Notes: generated by a model from the sequence alone, not told the origin. A stretch of 64,000 bases of DNA from Acetobacter malorum (GCF_002153605.1 NZ_JOPG01000003.1:1-64000); one strand, 5' to 3'. Positions 32,513 through 42,010 are shown, counted from the first letter of the stretch. Translations and numbers: made by a program.

Positions 32513-33316
32513 TCAGGAATCCTTTTTTGTTTTCTTTTCCGAAAATGCGCTTTCGTTTGCGATGTGCAGACGAACCCCCGCCTCTTTTAGAAGGTTACGA
32601 ATGCCTTCAGGGGGCGCCTGATCTGTATAGAACGCACTGACCTCGGAAATGTGCCCGACACGGGCCATCGGCCGTCGTCTGAACTTTGTGTGATCAGCCA
32701 GAAGAAAGACGGTGCGCGAGTTTCGGATAATGGCCTGCGCAGCAGTAATTTCATCGACATCAAAGTCCAGCAACGTGCCGTCCTCATCAATGCCGCTGAT
32801 GCCGATCACCCCAAAATCAGCCCGATACTGCTCAATCATGGCAGCAGCTGCCGGGCCGACAATGCCGCCATCACGCAGTCTTACCGTGCCGCCTGCAATC
32901 ACAAGATTGCATTCCGGGGCTGGCGTCAGCAGGCTGGCAACATGAATGTTGTTGGTGATGACGCGCAAGGCTCTGTGCATCCTCAGAGAGCGCGCAAAAG
33001 CCTCGGTCGTGGTGCCAATATTGATAAACAGGGAGGCACCGTCCGGGATTGCCGCCGCTGCGCGCTCTCCAATGGCCTCTTTCTGTGACAGATTGAGAAT
33101 CTGACGATCTGAGTAAGCAATATTTTCGGCAAAAGAGAGGGCACTGGCTCCCCCATGGTGGCGCGCCAGAGCACCTTCTGCCGCCATGCTGTTCACATCG
33201 CGCCGGACCGTCTGCACCGTGACATGCAGGGCCTTTGCCAGATCCTCATTCGCCACATAACCCTGCTGCTGCACAAAGTGCAGGATACGGGCGCGTCTTT
33301 CATCTACGGAGGCCAT
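32513..33316 (-). CDS. glpR: Glycerol-3-phosphate regulon repressor (DeoR family)
   Basis: DeoR-family repressor expected to release DNA when it binds glycerol 3-phosphate. It has 267 residues. The N-terminal winged helix includes GYVANEDLAKALHVT and VQTVRRDVN. The C-terminal DeoR sensor domain has FINIGTTTEAFA, GGTVRLRDGGIVGPAA and the late FLLADHTKF. Its start is one base from the recQ stop, so it is read from the recQ transcript, while its own target operator lies between it and glpD. Confidence 0.94.
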   Translation of the reverse strand: MASVDERRARILHFVQQQGYVANEDLAKALHVTVQTVRRDVNSMAAEGALARHHGGASALSFAENIAYSDRQILNLSQKEAIGERAAAAIPDGASLFINIGTTTEAFARSLRMHRALRVITNNIHVASLLTPAPECNLVIAGGTVRLRDGGIVGPAAAAMIEQYRADFGVIGISGIDEDGTLLDFDVDEITAAQAIIRNSRTVFLLADHTKFRRRPMARVGHISEVSAFYTDQAPPEGIRNLLKEAGVRLHIANESAFSEKKTKKDS

Positions 33317-33317
33317 G

Positions 33318-35207
33318 TTATACTCCCTGTGCGGTCTTCAGAACCGCCAGAACGGCTTCCCCATAGCGCTCCAGCTTGGAACGACCAACGCCTTTCACTT
33401 CACCGAGTTCGGCAAGACTGGTCGGCATTTCCAGCGCAATATCCCGCAAGGCGGAGTCATGAAAGATCAGATAAGGCGGGATCTCCTGTTCCCGTGCCTC
33501 ATCCAGCCGCCAGCTTCGGAGAGCCGCAAACAAAGCCTGTTTCTCTTCAGGCAGCTCGGCCAGCGCTTCCGGGGCACGGCTGCGGCTGGCAGCTTTTTCC
33601 AGTTCCTGCGTGGCATCAGCCCGCAAGTTAACAGATTCTTCGCCCCGCAGAATAGGCCGGGCGACCTCCTGATTAAGGGCAAGGCCGCTATATTGCCCTT
33701 CACTCCGCAAGGCCCCCCGGGCAATGAGCTGACGCCCGACGCCACGCCAGAACGGTTCGCTCTTGTCTTTCCCAATACCCCAGACAGACAGCGTGTCATG
33801 ATGGTTACGCTCAACCGCCTCGGTCAGCTTGCCGCGTAAAACGGCGATAATATGCAGTGCGCCAAATCTTTGCCCGGTGCGATAGACGGTGGACAGAAAC
33901 TTTCTGGCGGCATCCGTGCCATCAAACGTCACCACGGGATAACGGCAGTTATCGCAATGGCCGCACGGGCCTTCCAGCGTCTCACCAAAACAATGCAGCA
34001 ACGCTCGTGTACGGCAGCCAGTCGTTTCCGTCAGGGCGATCATGGCTTCCAGACGGCTACGCATAATCCGCTTTTCGCTGTCCGGTGCACTGGACTGGTC
34101 CAGCCAGTAACGCGCGCGAGCCATATCCTCGCCACCATAAAGCAGAACGGTTTCAGACGGCAGGCCATCACGCCCTGCCCGCCCGATCTGCTGATAATAG
34201 GCTTCCGGAGAGCCGGGCATATCGAGATGGATAACAGCCCGCACGTCGGGCCGATCAATCCCCATCCCGAAAGCTACCGTCGCGACAATTACAATCGGCT
34301 CCCCTGAGCGGAACCGCAGTAAAGCGGCCCGCTTTTCAATCGCGGAGAGACCGGCGTGGAAAGCCAGCGCTGTCCAGCCCTTATCCCGCAGGGCGGAAGC
34401 AATACGCTCCGTGCGTGCGCGGCTGCCGCAATAGACGATACAGGCCTCGTCCCTGTGCCGTTCAAGCACAGCAGTGAGTTGCCGCATTTCTGAGGCTTTG
34501 GGGAGCGCGGCGATATTGAGGTTGGACCGATGGAAGCTGGAAACCAGAACCTCGGCGTGCGGCATATCCAGCGCACTGAGGATATCTTCCCGTGTGCGTT
34601 CATCGGCTGTGGCTGTAAGCGCAATGCGCGGAACATTGGGAAAATGTTTGGGGAGCGAGGCCAGCGCACGATATTCCGGCCGGAACTCATGCCCCCATGC
34701 AGAAATACAATGAGCTTCGTCAATCGCTATGATGGAAATAGGTTGCCGAGTCAGCCGCTCCAGCGTGCCGGGTGAAAGCAGGCGTTCAGGGGACACATAC
34801 AGCAGATCAACGCGCCCGGCAGCCAGATCCGAGCGAATTTTCGCCGCTTCATCCCCTTCCAGTTCGGAATGGAGTGCTGCGGCGTTAATGCCAACCTGCC
34901 GTAACCCCGCCACCTGATCGTCCATCAGGGCAATTAAAGGAGAGATCACCAACCCCATGCCGGGGCGGCACAGAGCGGGGACCTGATAGCAAATACTTTT
35001 GCCACCACCTGTTGGCATCAGGACTAAGGCGTCACGGCCTTCCATGACGCATTCCACCGCCTGCCCCTGCAGGCTGCGGAAATCAGGAAAGCCAAAAACG
35101 GCGTGCAGGACGTCTTTTGGACTGGCACCCACAAACCGGTCACGCCCCCCGGCATCCCGCGCCAGAGCAGGAGCCGGAGGTGTCATGTCAGTTTGTAGTT
35201 CAGTCAT
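33318..35207 (-). CDS. recQ: ATP-dependent DNA helicase RecQ
   Basis: 3'-5' superfamily 2 helicase for recombination and fork repair. It has 629 residues. The helicase motifs are LMPTGGGKSICYQ (I), IDEAHCISAWGHEFR (II and RecQ aromatic loop), LTATAD (III) and QQIGRAGRDG (VI). The RecQ zinc site uses cysteines in CRTRALLHCF and CGHCDNC. A winged-helix domain and a C-terminal HRDC domain (LRSWRLDEAREQEIPPYLIF) follow. It is spaced 6 bases after the lipoprotein gene and one base before glpR, an unusual operon partner. Confidence 0.97.
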   Translation of the reverse strand: MTELQTDMTPPAPALARDAGGRDRFVGASPKDVLHAVFGFPDFRSLQGQAVECVMEGRDALVLMPTGGGKSICYQVPALCRPGMGLVISPLIALMDDQVAGLRQVGINAAALHSELEGDEAAKIRSDLAAGRVDLLYVSPERLLSPGTLERLTRQPISIIAIDEAHCISAWGHEFRPEYRALASLPKHFPNVPRIALTATADERTREDILSALDMPHAEVLVSSFHRSNLNIAALPKASEMRQLTAVLERHRDEACIVYCGSRARTERIASALRDKGWTALAFHAGLSAIEKRAALLRFRSGEPIVIVATVAFGMGIDRPDVRAVIHLDMPGSPEAYYQQIGRAGRDGLPSETVLLYGGEDMARARYWLDQSSAPDSEKRIMRSRLEAMIALTETTGCRTRALLHCFGETLEGPCGHCDNCRYPVVTFDGTDAARKFLSTVYRTGQRFGALHIIAVLRGKLTEAVERNHHDTLSVWGIGKDKSEPFWRGVGRQLIARGALRSEGQYSGLALNQEVARPILRGEESVNLRADATQELEKAASRSRAPEALAELPEEKQALFAALRSWRLDEAREQEIPPYLIFHDSALRDIALEMPTSLAELGEVKGVGRSKLERYGEAVLAVLKTAQGV

Positions 35208-35213
35208 AGAAAA

Positions 35214-35594
35214 TCAGGGCGCTACCAGTTCAATTTCCACGCGACGCGCGCCAACAGTCATACCCTCGCCATTGCTCGGAGCGCGCGGTGTCTGGCGAAT
35301 GCGATCCCCGGAGACACCATCCTCATGCAAGGTTGCCGCCACCAGTTTGGCACGCTGAATAGCAATCAGAGCGTCTGCTGAGAGGTCTCCGCCGCCGGCA
35401 CCAGCATAGCCTTCAACCTGCACAATGCTGCCAGGGTTGCTCTCTGCCTTGCGTGCCGCTTCCGCAATCACGTTTCTGGCAGTGTCATTCAGTTCCACAG
35501 ACTGATTGGAAAAGAAGACGACATATTTACGCCCCGGCTGGGAGGCGCACGCAGCAAGAATGGTCAGGCCCAGAAGAGGCAGGAGGCGACGCAT
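35214..35594 (-). CDS. Small OmpA-like lipoprotein
   Basis: Predicted outer-membrane lipoprotein of 126 residues from the ATG at 35594 (GAGG nine to twelve bases upstream). The signal peptide MRRLLPLLGLTILAAC ends in a lipobox cysteine (C16). The mature part has an OmpA_C-like beta-alpha pattern (YVVFFSNQSVELND, VEGYAGAGG, RAKLVAATLHEDGV, RRVEIEL), though the peptidoglycan-binding Asp/Arg signature is not clearly conserved. It lies six bases upstream of recQ and probably starts the transcript for recQ-glpR. The specific role is unknown. Confidence 0.7.
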   Translation of the reverse strand: MRRLLPLLGLTILAACASQPGRKYVVFFSNQSVELNDTARNVIAEAARKAESNPGSIVQVEGYAGAGGGDLSADALIAIQRAKLVAATLHEDGVSGDRIRQTPRAPSNGEGMTVGARRVEIELVAP

Positions 35595-35715
35595 GATGTT
35601 TATCCTCAACACGATAAAAAGACGCTCAAAGTAATTCTGTAAATTTGCCTGTAAAACTTACGGGAAGCCAACTCTTTTCGCGCTCTGCGCATCGTAAAGC
35701 ATCCCGGTCCGCAGC

Positions 35716-37410
35716 TCAGGCCGCTGCGGCCGTCGCAACCCCACCAGACAAACGCCAGATCCGGTCCAGTGATTCCACGCCAGTCAGACGATGTGCAATC
35801 AGGATCACGGTGCGGCCTTTTGTCACAGTGTTGAGGGTACGCAGAAACTCCTGCTCTGTTTGCGCATCAAGGCCGGTGGCTGGTTCATCCAGAATCAGGA
35901 TGGGAGCCTGTGTCAGCAGGGTTCGGGCCAGTGCGATACGCCGCCCCTGCCCGCCAGACAGTTTGATACCCCCTTCACCCAGCCAGGTATCCAGCCCGTC
36001 CGGCAGGGTTTTTACCACGTCGGCCACGGCGGCCTCTTCCAGCGCTTTCCACAGATCATCTTCCGTGGCGTCCGGGCGGCCAAGCAGCAGGTTGGCACGA
36101 ATGCTGTCATCAAACAGATGCGTGGCCTGAGACAGCCACGCCATGCGCCGACGCAGGGAGTCCGCTTTAATGTGGGAAATCTCTTCTCCACCCAGCGTGA
36201 TGCTGCCCGCTTCCGGCGCCGCGGCTTTAAGCAGCAAGGCCGCAAGGCTCGATTTCCCCACACCTGAGGGACCAAGGATGGCGACCCGTGTGCCTGCCGG
36301 GATATCCAGTGTCAGCCCATCAAACACCAGCGGCCGATTAGGCGCCCAGCGGAATTTCACACCTTCAAGATGAATGTGGGTATCTTCTGGCGCGTCTGTC
36401 TGCGCCTCAGGCTGTGTAGTGTCAGGCGTGCTGACGGCCACTTCTACCACGCGCCGTGCGGCTGCACCCATCACACCGGCCTGCAAGCCGGCGCGGGTCA
36501 GCGCTCCAGCACTTTCAAAAGAGGCCACAGTCAGGAACAGGATACCGACAGCAGCGAGTGCCGAAATATGCAGAGAAAATGCTCCGGCAGCAGCCAGCAG
36601 AACCAGAAAGATTGCGGCCTGTCCGCAGAGAAAGGCCGAGGCATTGGCATAGGCTGACCGACGCGCAAGCCGCATCTGACCAGCAAGCAGAGTGGCATCA
36701 TCTGCCTGAACATGGGAGAGAATGCGGCCTTCTGCGCCAAAAGCGCGAATTTCCCGCAGGCCGCCCACCAGATCCAGAACCCCAATGCGTAAGGCTGCGA
36801 GGTTTTTCCCCAGACGCTCACCCTCTGCCTGACCAGACTGAGCAATCAGGTAAGGCACGAGAAATGCGGAGCAGGCAAACAGCACACCCACGAGTGCGCC
36901 CAGCACCACACTCTGCCGACCCAGTTGGATGACCAGAATGGGCAGCGTCAGGCACGCACAGGCAAACGGCACCAGAATGCGCAGATACAGACCATCCAGT
37001 GTGCCAATGTCTGAAACGAGGCGGGAGAGCATATCCCCTGCCCGCCGGAACCCAAGCCCGGCAGCTGCACCCTGTGCAAGAGAATGGAAAAACCAGACAC
37101 GCAGATCAGCCAGTGCCCGAAACATGGCATCATGCGCAAAAAGGCGCTCCGCATAGCGCAAAATGACGCGCCCACCACCAACCCAGCGTAACAGGGCTGT
37201 CGTGATGACCACTTCCCCCAGCACGCTACTAGCTAGCCGCAGCCCGGAGGCCTGCATCAGCACCAGCCCAAGGCAAAGGGCGATGAGTGCCAGCATAACG
37301 CCAATAAGCAGCCGGGGAGCCTGCCGATGCCAGAGGCCCAGAATGCGCAAGATGGCCTGGCGATCCGTCAGTGCCGGTGTGCCGTCTTCTGTCTGATCTG
37401 AAGTTTTCAT
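35716..37410 (-). CDS. cydC: Thiol reductant ABC exporter subunit CydC
   Basis: Half-transporter that with CydD exports cysteine/glutathione to the periplasm and is needed for cytochrome bd assembly. It has 564 residues from the ATG at 37410; longer frames run into cydD. The membrane domain comprises about six helices (about 30-310). The ATPase domain has Walker A GPSGVGKSS, signature LSGGQGRRIALARTL and Walker B ILILDEPATGLD. It starts one base after the cydD stop, so the two are coupled. No cydAB oxidase genes are in the window. Confidence 0.92.
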   Translation of the reverse strand: MKTSDQTEDGTPALTDRQAILRILGLWHRQAPRLLIGVMLALIALCLGLVLMQASGLRLASSVLGEVVITTALLRWVGGGRVILRYAERLFAHDAMFRALADLRVWFFHSLAQGAAAGLGFRRAGDMLSRLVSDIGTLDGLYLRILVPFACACLTLPILVIQLGRQSVVLGALVGVLFACSAFLVPYLIAQSGQAEGERLGKNLAALRIGVLDLVGGLREIRAFGAEGRILSHVQADDATLLAGQMRLARRSAYANASAFLCGQAAIFLVLLAAAGAFSLHISALAAVGILFLTVASFESAGALTRAGLQAGVMGAAARRVVEVAVSTPDTTQPEAQTDAPEDTHIHLEGVKFRWAPNRPLVFDGLTLDIPAGTRVAILGPSGVGKSSLAALLLKAAAPEAGSITLGGEEISHIKADSLRRRMAWLSQATHLFDDSIRANLLLGRPDATEDDLWKALEEAAVADVVKTLPDGLDTWLGEGGIKLSGGQGRRIALARTLLTQAPILILDEPATGLDAQTEQEFLRTLNTVTKGRTVILIAHRLTGVESLDRIWRLSGGVATAAAA

Positions 37411-37411
37411 C

Positions 37412-39133
37412 TCACGCAGCTCCCTGCCGTGCCACAACGCGCCCCATTTGCAGATCCACACGCCGTCCGTTGAACATATGGACGGCGGCGGAATGGGTGG
37501 CGAGAACAACAGTCCGACGCAGCGCCAGACGTTGCAGGCTTTCAAAAACGCTTTTCTCTGTGGCCGGATCCAGATGAGCTGTTGGTTCATCCAGCAGCAA
37601 AATGGGGGCGTTTTTCAGATAGGCACGGGCAATGGCAATACGCTGGGCCTGACCACCAGAAAGGCCAAAGCCCCCTTCCCCAATCCGTGTTTCGAGACCA
37701 TCGGGCAGAGACGGCAAAAACTGGTCCACGGCAGCCGCTTTGACGGCGGCCATCAGATCCGCCTCATCCGCATCCGGGCGCGCAAACAGAATATTGTCTT
37801 TCAGCGTGCCGGCGAACAGAACAGGCTTCTGGCCAATCCATGAAATCATGCGGGACAAGGAATCCGGGACAATACTGTCCAGCGGCGCTCCGTTAAACCG
37901 CACACTCCCACTATCCGGCTGGATGAAGCCAAGTAGCAGTTCCATAATGGTCGATTTACCAGAACCGGAAGGACCCGCCAGAATCAGCGTCTCCCCGGCG
38001 GGAACGGTAAAGCTGACATGATCCAGCGCAGGACCACGTGCCGGATCCCACGTAAAACAGACATCTTCCAGAGACACCATCACGCCAGACGCATTAACGG
38101 TGCGTGCCCCGTCCGGTGAAGGACGGGGCTGAGCCTCTGGCAAATCGAGAATAGCTGTCGCTGCCCCCTGAGCATGAGCGCGATCCTGATAGGCCAGCGC
38201 CAGACCACGTAAAGGGGCAAAAAATTCGGGGATGACCAGCAGCACGAACAGTCCGCTGGTGAGCGTATAAGCCAGAGCCGGGGAAACGCCCCCTGAAAGC
38301 AGCGCCATGGCCTGCTTGCCGTCCATAATGGCGATCAGCACCAATGCAACAACCATAGCGCAATCAATGGAGGCGGAAGACAGAAACGCAACGCGCAGAA
38401 TTTTCATGGTGCGCTGGCGCAGTTCCTCGGCAGCCTGTCCCAGTCGTTCTGTTTCATCATCCGCGCGGCCTGCCAGAACAATGGTGGCAATCCCTTTCAC
38501 ACGGTCCAGAAAACGGGCCTGAAGGCGGGTCATTGCCAGAAACTGGTTGCGGGATGCCACGGCAGCGCCAATACCGAACAGAGCCTGACCGAATGGCACG
38601 GCAGCGCCACACAGGCCGAGCACCAAAGCTGCTCGAGGCTGAACGAAGGCTACCGGTAGTAAAATCAGAAGAGGCGCGGCAATCCATAAAACAGAGGCCG
38701 GCACCCAACGGGCAAAAAAGCCGTCCAGAGCTTCAATACGATCCACAGCGATTGTCGCCAGCTCGCCGCTATGGGTTTTACGGAGAAGTGCCGGGCCACC
38801 CGTCAGGATCGAGGCCAGCACCTCACCGCGCAACCTGCGCCGGGCGTCAATTCCAGCCTTAGCTGCGGCTGTATCGCTCAATGCCATAATAAGGGCACGA
38901 AGGAGCGCTAACCCTGCAAAAGCCAGCACAGGCCACAAGGCAAGCGTTTGTGCGCTGCCACCCGAGACAAGGCCAACGAGGGCATGTCCGAGAACGGTTG
39001 CTACACACCATGCCTGCCCGACACCCAGTAGACTGGACAGCAGCCCGAAAACTACAACAGGTCGCGCTGCCTGACGCCCCAGACGCGACTGTGTCCGCGT
39101 CCAGCCACGTATCGCTGCTTTGTCACCACTCAT
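37412..39133 (-). CDS. cydD: Thiol reductant ABC exporter subunit CydD
   Basis: Partner of CydC, 573 residues. An N-terminal membrane domain (about 20-320) is followed by an ATPase domain with Walker A GPSGSGKST, Q-loop ISWIGQKPVLFAG, signature LSGGQAQRIAIARAY and Walker B ILLLDEPTAHLD. The sequence pairs with CydC as a heterodimer, the order cydD-cydC being usual. The 132 bases upstream, before the stress kinase gene end, should hold the promoter of this two-gene unit. Confidence 0.92.
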   Translation of the reverse strand: MSGDKAAIRGWTRTQSRLGRQAARPVVVFGLLSSLLGVGQAWCVATVLGHALVGLVSGGSAQTLALWPVLAFAGLALLRALIMALSDTAAAKAGIDARRRLRGEVLASILTGGPALLRKTHSGELATIAVDRIEALDGFFARWVPASVLWIAAPLLILLPVAFVQPRAALVLGLCGAAVPFGQALFGIGAAVASRNQFLAMTRLQARFLDRVKGIATIVLAGRADDETERLGQAAEELRQRTMKILRVAFLSSASIDCAMVVALVLIAIMDGKQAMALLSGGVSPALAYTLTSGLFVLLVIPEFFAPLRGLALAYQDRAHAQGAATAILDLPEAQPRPSPDGARTVNASGVMVSLEDVCFTWDPARGPALDHVSFTVPAGETLILAGPSGSGKSTIMELLLGFIQPDSGSVRFNGAPLDSIVPDSLSRMISWIGQKPVLFAGTLKDNILFARPDADEADLMAAVKAAAVDQFLPSLPDGLETRIGEGGFGLSGGQAQRIAIARAYLKNAPILLLDEPTAHLDPATEKSVFESLQRLALRRTVVLATHSAAVHMFNGRRVDLQMGRVVARQGAA

Positions 39134-39265
39134 AAACTAGGCATTTATACCGGACAGCGAAGGACGCAAACACCTAAGGACGCCGCTCCCTACTGCGGGC
39201 AGAGCATAGCGCCCATGCCGGGGTGTCTGAGCCTCGCGTTTTTTCTGTATTAAAAGAGACTTTTT

Positions 39266-41065
39266 TCACTCCCTGATCAGCGGAAATACAAATTTATAGA
39301 CAGTCCCGTTTTCCCCGCTGCGGGAGAGTTGAGCATTAAGCTGCCGGGCAAATCCACGGATCAGTTTTCGGCCAATCCCATGCCGTTCTCCCGGCGTGTC
39401 CTCATCAAAACTGCATCCGATTCCATCATCTGCAATCGTCAGGGTCACAATCTGATCCACCAGACGCAGCGCGACGGAAATGGTACCTCGTCGCCCATCC
39501 GGAAAGGCGTATTTGATGGAGTTGGTGACAATCTCGGTCATAATCAGCGCCAGAGGGACTGCCTGATCCGGGTTCATCCGGAAGTCATCGGATTCAACTT
39601 TGAGCGTAATCCGCCCCGTTTCCCCTTCCCCCGCAACATGTAACGTTTGTTCGCACAGCTCCCGCAGGAAGCTGGCCATATCCAGACTGTCCAGCCGATC
39701 TTCCGCATAAAGGGTTTTGTGCAAGGTGGCCAAAGCCCGCACCCTGTCACGTGCCAGAGCAAATTCTGCCCGGACCTCGGGATGAGAAATCCGGCTCGCC
39801 TGCAAGTTCAGCAACGACGCCACAATCTGGAGATTATTTTTTACCCGGTGGTGAATTTCACGCATCAGCAGTTCCTGATGCGCCATTGCCTTGTTCAGAC
39901 GGGCCTCGTGCCGGCTCAGTCGGCGAGTGGCGCGGGTAAAAGCTTGCCCTAGGCGCTGGAGTTCCAGCGGCATGGCGCGGGTGATGCGGGCATCAAAAAC
40001 CCCCTCCATCTGCCATTTTTGCACGGAATAGGTCAGGCGGCGCAGCGGCCAGACCAGAACGATGTTGGCAGCCAGTGTCACGCCAATCAGGCCAGCCACG
40101 AGAAGGATCATTAAAGCCGAAATTTCCAGCACCATCGTGCGCAGCGCATCGGCTTCACGCGGCGTTCTTTGTGTTGCCACCAGAATATCGGCCCCACCAG
40201 CAATCGCCCCCAGCGCATAGCCTCCTTCCGAGGTAGGTATGGAGACAACCGAGCCCTCACTGGCATCAAGCTTCTGCTGCAACTGACGCACCACAGCGGC
40301 GGAAGGTGGCACCCAGCGGCAGTCCGTACAGACGGAAGACAGCGTTCCATCCTGATTGATCAACCAGGCCTGAAGCGGATTACTCTCATCAGAAAACGCC
40401 TGCCAGCCAGCACTGTTGGCCAGATAGGCTGCCTTTCTGGATAATTGCAGGATACCGACCAGATAGCCGCGTGTTTCCGGAATGGAGAGAAAAATTGCCG
40501 GAACCGTAATGCGCAGGAACGTTCCCTTGGAATCGGGATTTCCATCTTCCTGCACGGCCTCCAGCAAGGTTCCCTGAAAGGAGGGAGCTGGTTCTGTGAC
40601 ACCGATATTCTGGCAACCACTACCCGGCGGCGAGACGGTCTGGATAAGCTGCCCGTCGTTATCCAGAATACCCAGAAAACAGTACCGCTGCCCGCTCATG
40701 GTCTCAGCCAGACGCAGGGCATGGCCAATCTGTTCCGGGGTTAGCCCCATTCCACCAATGGTTTCCAGCGCACTCCGCAGGCGGTCCGTATCGTGCCTGA
40801 ATTGCAGGTCCAGCCGCGCAATAGCCGTGGCAGCACGCTGAGCGCTGCCAACCATCAATTCATTATAATTATGAAGGGCCAGAACAGTGCTGATTGCCAG
40901 AACGGGGATACCCGATAGGCAGATTAGCACCCGCATCCGCGCACTGGTGGTTGCGAAAATGTGGCCCAGTCCGGATAGCAGGGAGAGGAGGACATAGCGC
41001 ACTGAGCGCCACTGCCGCCTCCCCTTCACCTGCTGCTCGGGACTATTCTCCGCGATCTTCTTCAA
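39266..41065 (-). CDS. HisKA_2-type sensor histidine kinase of the general stress response
   Basis: Membrane sensor kinase of 599 residues. The first helix is at about 45-65, then a predicted periplasmic sensor domain (about 66-310) with cysteines C129, C151, C246 and C249 (CTDC). A second helix is at about 310-335, followed by a HAMP-like segment. The HisKA_2 motif EIHHRVKNNL carries the phospho-acceptor histidine (H405/H406), and a HATPase with GIGCSFDED and HGIGRKLIRGF ends the protein. This kinase class phosphorylates PhyR in other alphaproteobacteria. The TTG start at 41065 lies inside the end of nepR (23-base overlap); a GTG at 41029 is an alternative. Confidence 0.85.
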   Translation of the reverse strand: MKKIAENSPEQQVKGRRQWRSVRYVLLSLLSGLGHIFATTSARMRVLICLSGIPVLAISTVLALHNYNELMVGSAQRAATAIARLDLQFRHDTDRLRSALETIGGMGLTPEQIGHALRLAETMSGQRYCFLGILDNDGQLIQTVSPPGSGCQNIGVTEPAPSFQGTLLEAVQEDGNPDSKGTFLRITVPAIFLSIPETRGYLVGILQLSRKAAYLANSAGWQAFSDESNPLQAWLINQDGTLSSVCTDCRWVPPSAAVVRQLQQKLDASEGSVVSIPTSEGGYALGAIAGGADILVATQRTPREADALRTMVLEISALMILLVAGLIGVTLAANIVLVWPLRRLTYSVQKWQMEGVFDARITRAMPLELQRLGQAFTRATRRLSRHEARLNKAMAHQELLMREIHHRVKNNLQIVASLLNLQASRISHPEVRAEFALARDRVRALATLHKTLYAEDRLDSLDMASFLRELCEQTLHVAGEGETGRITLKVESDDFRMNPDQAVPLALIMTEIVTNSIKYAFPDGRRGTISVALRLVDQIVTLTIADDGIGCSFDEDTPGERHGIGRKLIRGFARQLNAQLSRSGENGTVYKFVFPLIRE

Positions 41066-41270
41066 TGAGCTTCAGCAATTCTTCAGGAATAGGCTCGTTC
41101 GCCACGTCATCGAAAAGCTGGTGCAGCCCGCGCTTTAACCAGAGATCAAAGGCCTGATCTGACGTTGTTTCTGGTTTTTTTCGTGGCTTTTTATCCATCG
41201 TCTTGCCCATCTGGCGGCATTGCTGCACTCGGCCGGATGGAAAGGTCACATCGTCCGCGTAAATCGTCAT
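41043..41270 (-). CDS. nepR: Anti-sigma factor NepR
   Basis: Small anti-sigma factor that holds EcfG until phosphorylated PhyR captures it. It has 75 residues from the ATG at 41270; internal ATGs at 41210 and 41198 would give the more usual length of about 51-55. The conserved NepR helix region appears in FDLWLKRGLHQLFDDV and EPIPEELLKLIEE. The disordered, Lys-rich N-terminus is typical. It lies between ecfG and the kinase gene, overlapping the latter, so it is probably translated in step with it. Confidence 0.85.
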   Translation of the reverse strand: MTIYADDVTFPSGRVQQCRQMGKTMDKKPRKKPETTSDQAFDLWLKRGLHQLFDDVANEPIPEELLKLIEEDRGE

Positions 41271-41308
41271 CTGACATGCCCAAGCCGCTCAGTCTCTTCC
41301 GCTTCTTT

Positions 41309-41326
41309 GGTGGGCTAATGCCCACC
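41309..41326 (-). terminator. Short hairpin between ecfG and nepR
   Basis: A perfect 7-bp stem GGTGGGC/GCCCACC with a 4-nt loop lies between the ecfG stop and the nepR start. It lacks a U-tract; it may set the ratio of sigma factor to anti-sigma factor, which is inference. Confidence 0.3.
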
Positions 41327-41338
41327 CATTCGTATTAT

Positions 41339-41911
41339 TCAGACAGCCTTAGAAGCGTTCTGACTGTCCTGCTGGCCCAGCTTGCGGCGCAGGGCTGCTG
41401 CCTGTGCTTTAAGCCGTTCATTACCAACATGCTCTTCACCCGTCATCCAGGCTTCAAGCTGCCGTCTTGCACGGAATACACGACTTTTGGCGGTACCAAC
41501 AGCGCACCCAGCAATATCAGCCAGTTCCTGATAGCTCATTCCTTCCAGCACACCCAGAACAAGAGCTTCCCGCTGGTCGTCTGGCAGACGTGCAAGAGCT
41601 GCATCAAGGTCTTTCAGAACAATCCGGTCTTCATGCGGGGCGTTCGTCGCCAGGAAGGAGGCTGGCATATCATCAATATCTGTAGTGTCACGCTTCTTGC
41701 GCAGGTCCGAGATAAAGCGGTTGCGCAGAATGCGGTGCATCCATGCTGCAAAGTTTGTGCCCGGCGCAAAGCTGTTCTGGGCAGCAAGCGCATTGCAAAC
41801 GGCATCCTGCACCAGATCTTCCGCTGCCGCGCGATTGCGGGTGAGAGCGAGAGCCTGAACGCGCAGTTTAGGGAGAATACCGATAACCTGATCGTGGAAT
41901 GAAACTGTCAT
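41339..41911 (-). CDS. ecfG: EcfG-type (ECF15) RNA polymerase sigma factor, nepR-linked
   Basis: Alternative sigma factor for the general stress regulon. I chose the ATG at 41911 (MTVSFHDQ), which has GGAG nine bases upstream. It has 190 residues. Region 2 includes AAEDLVQDAVCNALA and FAAWMHRILRNRFISDLR. Region 4 has LPDDQREALVLGVLEGMSY, QELADIAGC and VGTAKSRVFRARRQL. Its place beside nepR in the kinase-nepR-ecfG-phyR cluster identifies it as the primary EcfG. A second, similar sigma gene lies 99 bases upstream. Confidence 0.88.
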   Translation of the reverse strand: MTVSFHDQVIGILPKLRVQALALTRNRAAAEDLVQDAVCNALAAQNSFAPGTNFAAWMHRILRNRFISDLRKKRDTTDIDDMPASFLATNAPHEDRIVLKDLDAALARLPDDQREALVLGVLEGMSYQELADIAGCAVGTAKSRVFRARRQLEAWMTGEEHVGNERLKAQAAALRRKLGQQDSQNASKAV

Positions 41912-42010
41912 GATCTTTTTCTCCGCCTTTTGCATTGTCTTGCAGGGTGAATGAATGGCGGAGAAGAAAGGTTACATGGATTTCTAAAAAAATTTGCGTC
42001 ACGTTTCTGG

